Positions 59,243 to 64,000 of a stretch of 64,000 nucleotides of DNA are shown here, one piece after another. The DNA lies in the NCBI GenBank assembly GCA_012861695.1, contig JAAOOA010000179.1, positions 372,001-436,000 of the forward strand. Direction: 5' to 3'. The notes beneath the pieces are model-generated. The model saw only the letters and a list, made by a program, of their open reading frames with translations, was not told the origin of the DNA and searched no databases. The stretch is from Trematomus loennbergii (lineage: Eukaryota > Chordata > Actinopteri > Perciformes > Nototheniidae). The position numbers and the translations under genes are program-made. Each line of letters starts with the position of its first letter. Position 1 is the first letter of the stretch.

Positions 59243-59867
59243 GTATAATTAAATGAATTATACTTTCAGTGTAAACTCAGAAGTGAAGCTACATATATTT
59301 TAACACAATCTATATTTTTCAGTCTTACTGGACGGTCCATCTGTGCTGCAGGTCTAAACACAAAGAAAAGATTATATTGATTCTGCAAACAAGTAATAAA
59401 TACTGCTGAATCAAATCACGTCCCAATAGCGTAGCGTAGTTTAGCGTACAGATCGATTGATCAGTGATATTTAATAATTCTTACAGACTACAATCACAAA
59501 AGCTTTTACATATAACGCTGCAAAAAACGGCACTTAGCTACAGAAGATTACGTGTGTTGTCTTACTCAATATGATTTTAGAGGATAAATACTTGTGTTAT
59601 CGGCTAGGGCGTAGCTTTACAGCCTTCACACAGATCGCCATTACAGCAGTATGTCTGAACAGGTTAGCAAATGCCTGATAGTTTAAATAGAAAAGACTGC
59701 GGAGCTTACAAAATGAAATAAAATGTTACAAAACCATATAAACACCCAACCGATTACTGTTTGGGTTTGAGGCGACATTGATACGGCCAAGCTACATGCT
59801 ACAAGCTACATGCTACAAGCTACGTAGTAGAGATAACTTTATCAGCTAAATAAAAAGGAATGCAAAT
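59243..59867. other. No gene seen; 12-bp direct repeats
   Basis: Three tandem AAGCTACATGCTAC-type units at 59789-59822. No coding signal. Confidence 0.4.
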
Positions 59868-60156
59868 ATTAACATGGAAAAACGTACAGCTTCCAATCCA
59901 TCCCGGAGGGTTGGTATTGATCCAGTTTTTAGCCTTAGATTGGAGGCATATCTTTTTTCACTTGAGTGAAGTTCTCAAACATGTCCGAGGTCAAATGTTT
60001 AAAACACACAAGCAGTCATTTGCCGAGGTATTCTGGCACATTCCCCTTGAAAATGAAGTCCAGCCACAGATTCTTCTGTTTTCCAGGGATGGCATTGCAT
60101 GCAGTCCCTTGTCCCGATTTTTGCAGCCAACAACAGCACAACTTTTCACTGCCTCA
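59868..60156 (-). pseudogene. THAP-domain remnant
   Basis: The minus strand reads KSCAVVGCKNRDKGLHAMP (C-x4-C), then after a shift QKNLWLDFIFKGNVPEYLGK, a stop, and LLVCFKHLTSDMFENFTQVK (CxxH). After one more shift it reads YASNLRLKTGSIPTLRDGLE. The C2-CH spacing, the Trp and the final proline-containing motif define a THAP zinc finger, a DNA-binding domain of P-element-type transposases and THAP factors. It is directly adjoined on its 5' side by MITE family A copy 3, so any start codon lies beyond or was lost. Confidence 0.7.
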
Positions 60157-60451
60157 CCCCTAGGTTCCACCGGGTCCGTCTGCGCCGCGTTGCGGTTTTG
60201 GTCCGGCCTCCTCCGGCGTCATACCCTACCAGGCGCGTTTCAGAAGCATTTCAGAAGCGGAGCGTCTTGCCTGCCGGCTCGCAGTTTTTGTTGATTTGGG
60301 CATATTTCCTGGACAGGCTACTTTGTACAGACAAGTTAATAAAGTTATAAACGACATGAATCAAAGATGTGTTGCAGTATTTTAGTGGTAAAAAAATGCA
60401 TTCATCATCATAATTATTCTATATATATAATTTACACAGTGCCTGTAAACC
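60157..60451 (+). mobile_element. Harbinger-type MITE, copy 3 (family A), truncated
   Basis: CCCCTAGGTTCCACCGGGTC at the left, collinear with 14411-14684 and then directly with the sequence after the nested hAT (ATAATTATTCTATATA ... CAGTGCCTGTAAACC). It therefore shows the empty site of that insertion. It stops at about 60451, so the right TIR is missing. Confidence 0.8.
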
Positions 60452-60640
60452 ACTGTGGTGGGTGTATTTCTGGGAACCCAAGTGGTGCAATGTGGACCAT
60501 TTGGCACATTTAAAGAGGCCCTATTGTGCTATATAAGTTTTTGTGCATGTTAATGGTCTGCAGAGGCTGAAATCTCTCCCACACACATCCTGAAACGCCT
60601 CCATTAAAATCCTTTGTTTACTTCTGGAACATATCGGCAT
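60452..60640. other. Border sequence before the satellite
   Basis: Contains TTTAAAGAGGCCCTATTGTG (about 60507), similar to the left end of the MITE at 45054, without a right partner. Confidence 0.4.
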
Positions 60641-62572
60641 CAGTAGAGACGCTACATACTGATATACACCTGAACGTCAGCAGGAGAGGACTCTTTAAAG
60701 TAGAGACGCTACATACTGATATACACCTGAACGTCAGCAGGAGAGGACTCTTTAAAGTAGAGACACTACATACTGATATACACCTGAACGTCAGCAGGAG
60801 AGGACTCTTTAAAGTAGAGACACTACATACTGATATACACCTGAACATCAGCAGGAGAGGACTCTTTAAAGTAGAGACACTACATACTGATATACACCTG
60901 AACATCAGCAGGAGAGGACTCTTTAAAGAAGAGACTCTACATACTGATATACACCTGAACATCAGCAGGAGAGGACTCTTTAAAGTAGAGACAGTACACA
61001 CTGATATACATCTGAACATCAGCAGGAGAGGACTCTTTAAAGTAGAGACACTACATACTGATACACACCTGAACATCAGCAGGAGAGGACTCTTTAAAGT
61101 AGAGACACTACATACTGATATACACCTGAACATCAGCAGGAGAGAACTCTTTAAAGTAGAGACGCTACATACTGATATACACCTGAACATCAGCAGGAGA
61201 GGACTCTTTAAAGTAGAGACACTACATACTGATATACACCTGAACATCAGCAGGAGAGGACTCTTTAAAGTAGAGACACTACATACTGATATACACCTGA
61301 ACATCAGCAGGAGAGAACTCTTTAAAGTAGAGACGCTACATACTGATATACACCTGAACATCAGCAGGAGAGGACTCTTTAAAGTAGAGACACTACATAC
61401 TGATATACACCTGAACATCAGCAGGAGAGGACTCTTTAAAGTAGAGACACTACATACTGATATACACCTGAACATCAGCAGGAGAGGACTCTTTAAAGTA
61501 GAGACACTACATACTGATATACACCTGAACATCAGCAGGAGAGGACTCTTTAAAGTAGAGACACTACATACTGATATACACCTGAACATCAGCAGGAGAG
61601 GACTCTTTAAAGTAGAGACGCTACATACTGATATACACCTGAACATCAGCAGGAGAGGACTCTTTAAAGTAGAGACGCTACATACTGATATACACCTGAC
61701 GTCAGCAGGAGAGGACTCTTTAAAGTAGAGACACTACATACTGATATACACCTGAACGTCAGCAGGAGAGGACTCTTTAAAGTAGAGACGCTACATACTG
61801 ATATACACCTGAACGTCAGCAGGAGAGGACTCTTTAAAGTAGAGACGCTACATACTGATATACACCTGAACGTCAGCAGGAGAGGACTCATTGAAGTAGA
61901 GACGCTACATACTGATATACACCTGAACATCAGCAGGAGAGGACTCTTTAAAGTAGAGACACTACATACTGATATACACCTGAACATCAGCAGGAGAGGA
62001 CTCTTTAAAGTAGAGACGCTACATACTGATATACACCTGAACGTCAGCAGGAGAGGACTCTTTAAAGTAGAGACGCTACATACTGATATACACCTGAACG
62101 TCAGCAGGAGAGGACTCTTTAAAGTAGAGACACTACATACTGATATACACCTGAACGTCAGCAGGAGAGGACTCTTTAAAGTAGAGACGCTACATACTGA
62201 TATACACCTGAACGTCAGCAGGAGAGGACTCTTTAAAGTAGAGACACTACATACTGATATACACCTGAACATCAGCAGGAGAGGACTCTTTAAAGTAGAG
62301 ACACTACATACTGATATACACCTGAACATCAGCAGGAGAGGACTCTTTAAAGTAGAGACACTACATACTGATAAACACCTGAACATCAGCAGGAGAGGAC
62401 TCTTTAAAGTAGAGACACTACATACTGATATACACCTGAACATCAGCAGGAGAGGACTCTTTAAAGTAGAGACACTACATACTGATATACACCTGAACAT
62501 CAGCAGGAGAGGACTCTTTAAAGTAGAGACACTACATACTGATATACACCTGAACATCAGCAGGAGAGGACT
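60641..62572. repeat. 57-bp satellite, about 34 units
   Basis: The unit is AGTAGAGACACTACATACTG + ATATACACCTGAACATCAGC + AGGAGAGGACTCTTTAA. Main variants are CACTAC/CGCTAC and AACATC/AACGTC, and runs of neighbouring units share a variant. 57 is a multiple of 3, so the minus strand stays open (LKSPLLLMFRCISVCSVST per unit). A 2-base deletion at about 61700 splits that frame into two. There is no sign that it is a protein. Confidence 0.95.
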
Positions 62573-62662
62573 CTTCTGCAGCGCTTCAGGAGACTCTTCC
62601 ACCAACATCTGACGCTTGTCCTTCGCCCTGCGGTTCTGAAACCAGACCTTCACCTGAGTCGA
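62573..62662 (-). pseudogene. Homeobox helix-3 fragment
   Basis: The minus strand reads STQVKVWFQNRRAKDKRQML, then VEESPEALQ. KVWFQNRRAK.K is the DNA-recognition helix of homeodomains (WF at 48-49, QN at 50-51, RR at 52-53 of the canonical 60). Helices 1 and 2 are absent. On the 5' side it is joined to a Harbinger transposase; on the 3' side its frame runs straight into the 57-bp satellite. It is probably an exon piece of an ordinary homeobox gene; which one is not clear. Confidence 0.7.
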
Positions 62663-63212
62663 TACAGCCAAGCACCCTGGGAAACCCTATTAAATAGTAG
62701 GCTGCATTTGTTATACAACAGTGTACGTCATAGGAACAACATTCACTGTAAAGATATAATCACATATCAATACCTGCCATGCTGTAAAATCCCTCTTTGA
62801 TCGTCTGCGTGGGACATGTGCCAGGAAACACAATAAAGGACTCTGCGAGCCCTGTCAGAGCATGTGCGACCTTATGAATAGCACTGCAGACTGTATTCTT
62901 GCTAAGGTTCTCTGCATCCCCCACGGCATACAGAAAACTGCCGGTTGCAAAGTATCGCAAAGCAATACATACAGTTTGCGGCACTGTAAGGGCACAACTC
63001 CGATGTGTGGCATTAGCAATATATGGCTCGAGGAGCTGACACAGATAAGTCAGCCCTTCTGACGAGAACCTGTATCTTTCATACAAATACTCTTCAGGGA
63101 AAGCCAAAGGGTTTATTCTGTCCCTAAAGATTCTCTCCAGCCTGAGAGCACCTCTCACAATCTGAGCGCCGAGCTCCACAGTGTCATCCACAAATGCCGA
63201 CGTCATTTTCAC
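62655..63212 (-). pseudogene. Second PIF/Harbinger transposase, truncated
   Basis: On the minus strand exon 1 is 63212-62774 (MKMTSAFVDDTVELGAQIVR, ERYRFSSEGLTYLCQLLEPY, QTVCIALRYFATGSFLYAVG, and DAENLSKNTVCSAIHKVAHA as helix-turn-helix). The donor is GGCAG|GTATTG. Exon 2 starts at 62686 after TTTAATAG and reads GFPRVLGCID, joining in phase 1 to SMAG. GCID carries the first catalytic Asp of DDE_Tnp_4 transposases, and the sequence breaks within a few bases after it. It belongs to a different lineage from the 27.5-kb transposase. The partner MADF gene is not seen. Confidence 0.85.
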
Positions 63213-63662
63213 AGAGATCTCATTGGTCGATAGGCGGAGCTTTTATAGGCTGATCTCTTAGCCTGCCACCTAACCTGCTCCGGAGCAGGTTTGCCGCTCA
63301 GCATAAGTTACCATGGAAATCTAGCCTGCTAAAAAGAGAACCAGCGTCGTAGGACCGGAAAGCCCGAGCTTTCCCTGAAGTTAGCCGGCTAAGCGAAAAT
63401 CCAGCTTCGTAGTACAGGCCTCGGGTGTATGGGGACTTCCTGTCCACACTTCTTTACAACGACTGATTCCTACAAACAATAATGCAGATGTTAGTGATGG
63501 GTTCAAAACTATACAGTACATACACTGTCGGTGGCCGACAGAAGTGCATGCTTTCAAAATGACCTGGTATTATACGTAACGCTGTATTTAGCATTGACAC
63601 AAGCACAAGTGATGTTTTATTTTACAACTTACTATTTAATACTACTATTTAATATCTTACTT
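63213..63662. other. No gene seen; probable Harbinger 5' flank
   Basis: GGTTTGCCGCTCAGCATAAG and GGCTAAGCGAAAATCCAGCT lie upstream of the transposase and may include its promoter and terminal repeat, but no clear TIR pair can be drawn because the other end is lost. Confidence 0.35.
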
Positions 63663-64000
63663 CCTGACTGAGGGCCTCTTGCTCCACCATCTCTGTCAGG
63701 TCAGCCTGGATGGGAACAATATAGCAGACAGCCTTGTTCAGTCCACTAAGGTGCCTCAAGTAGGCTACAGTGTAGCCTACTTGTGGGACAGGCAACTCTA
63801 CAAGTCTCCTGCTCCTGCAGCACCTCTTAAATACGAAGCCCCCCCCCACCACGTAGTGCAGGAAAAGTCCCCTCCAATCGGTCCTTCACTTCCAGAGCGG
63901 AACCATCTGATGGGATTTTATCAGCCTTCTTCCAAGCCCACTTCTTTGGAGAATTAAGGCCTCATCAGCTGCTGGAATTGTGTCTGTAGACACCAGGGCA
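63663..64000 (-). pseudogene. G2E3/HECT-like fish multicopy protein, copy 2, partial
   Basis: The minus strand enters from the right edge: ADEALILQRSGLGRRLIK, then after shifts FVFKRCCRSRRLVELPVPQV and GYTVAYLRHLSGLNKAVCYI, then VPIQADLTEMVEQEALSQE and donor GTAAGA at about 63662. It is nearly identical to 58424-58660 in the shared part, including the poly-C run, and extends 90 bases further than that copy. The GYTV.YLR..SGL..A..YI.P.Q.DL motif precedes the HECT-like domain in fish G2E3-like proteins, from memory. At least one frameshift is shared by both copies. Confidence 0.4.

Noticed and set aside
60618..62671. 335- and 342-codon minus-strand frames in the 57-bp satellite
   Set aside because: The unit length is a multiple of 3 without stops; the repeated hydrophobic peptide has no start, signal or family. 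Only the homeobox part at 62573-62662 is taken as real.

Overview
The window looks like repeat-dense nuclear DNA of a teleost fish. The evidence is GT-AG introns, AATAAA signals, long (TG)n/(CA)n tracts, a Helentron-type Helitron, two PIF/Harbinger elements, many hAT elements and MITEs with 8-bp target duplications, L2 and L1/Tx1-like LINE pieces, tRNA-derived SINEs and satellites. No intact ordinary host gene, tRNA, rRNA or CRISPR array can be supported. Most coding signal is mobile-element protein or fish-specific multicopy gene families, usually with frameshifts.

Layout, 1-28 kb. A spliced zinc-finger/tyrosine-recombinase-like gene enters from the left edge and breaks near 2750. A related N-terminal zinc-finger exon stands alone at 5062-5460. 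A TTAA-flanked MITE (5998-6819) sits against a hAT end. A Helentron-like element follows (6.88-13.9 kb): C76-like protease, DUF6570-like zinc domain, HUH Rep, PIF1-type helicase and endonuclease, broken by several frameshifts. At 14.4-16.1 kb three elements are nested: a hAT fold-back inside a Harbinger-type MITE inside a SINE. A second, older Helitron relic (16.1-19.65 kb) is interrupted by more MITEs. A phase-consistent exon chain (21.3-27.26 kb) carries a 1-kb 17-bp minisatellite and ends against a Harbinger element.

Layout, 27-47 kb. The Harbinger element (27.3-31.7 kb) carries both partner genes, a DDE transposase (+) and a MADF-BESS protein (-), arranged tail to tail. It is followed by ZBED-hAT debris, a kelch-repeat exon fragment, the C-terminal part of an L1/Tx1-like LINE, a 1-kb TIR element with an internal hairpin, a hAT element with a BED-finger exon, an unidentified transposase-like gene interrupted by a MITE (38.9-40.8 kb), L2 pieces, and unidentified minus-strand coding remnants (42.3-44.8 kb).

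Layout, 47-64 kb. There is a candidate solo LTR, a Myb/SANT-type exon, a spliced retroviral-type integrase pseudogene of the GIN/Ginger kind (51.3-52.2 kb), a 1.4-kb hAT with exact target duplication, a ZMYM/DUF4371-type hAT relic, a THAP-domain remnant against a MITE, and two copies of a G2E3-like exon. A 57-bp satellite of about 34 units (60.6-62.6 kb) runs into a homeobox helix-3 fragment, which is joined to a second Harbinger transposase broken at its first catalytic Asp.

The genes do not form an operon or pathway. The functional pairs visible are within elements: the Helentron domains, and the Harbinger transposase with its MADF partner. Much of the value of the window is its readable insertion history, since several target-site duplications and empty-site paralogues are present.
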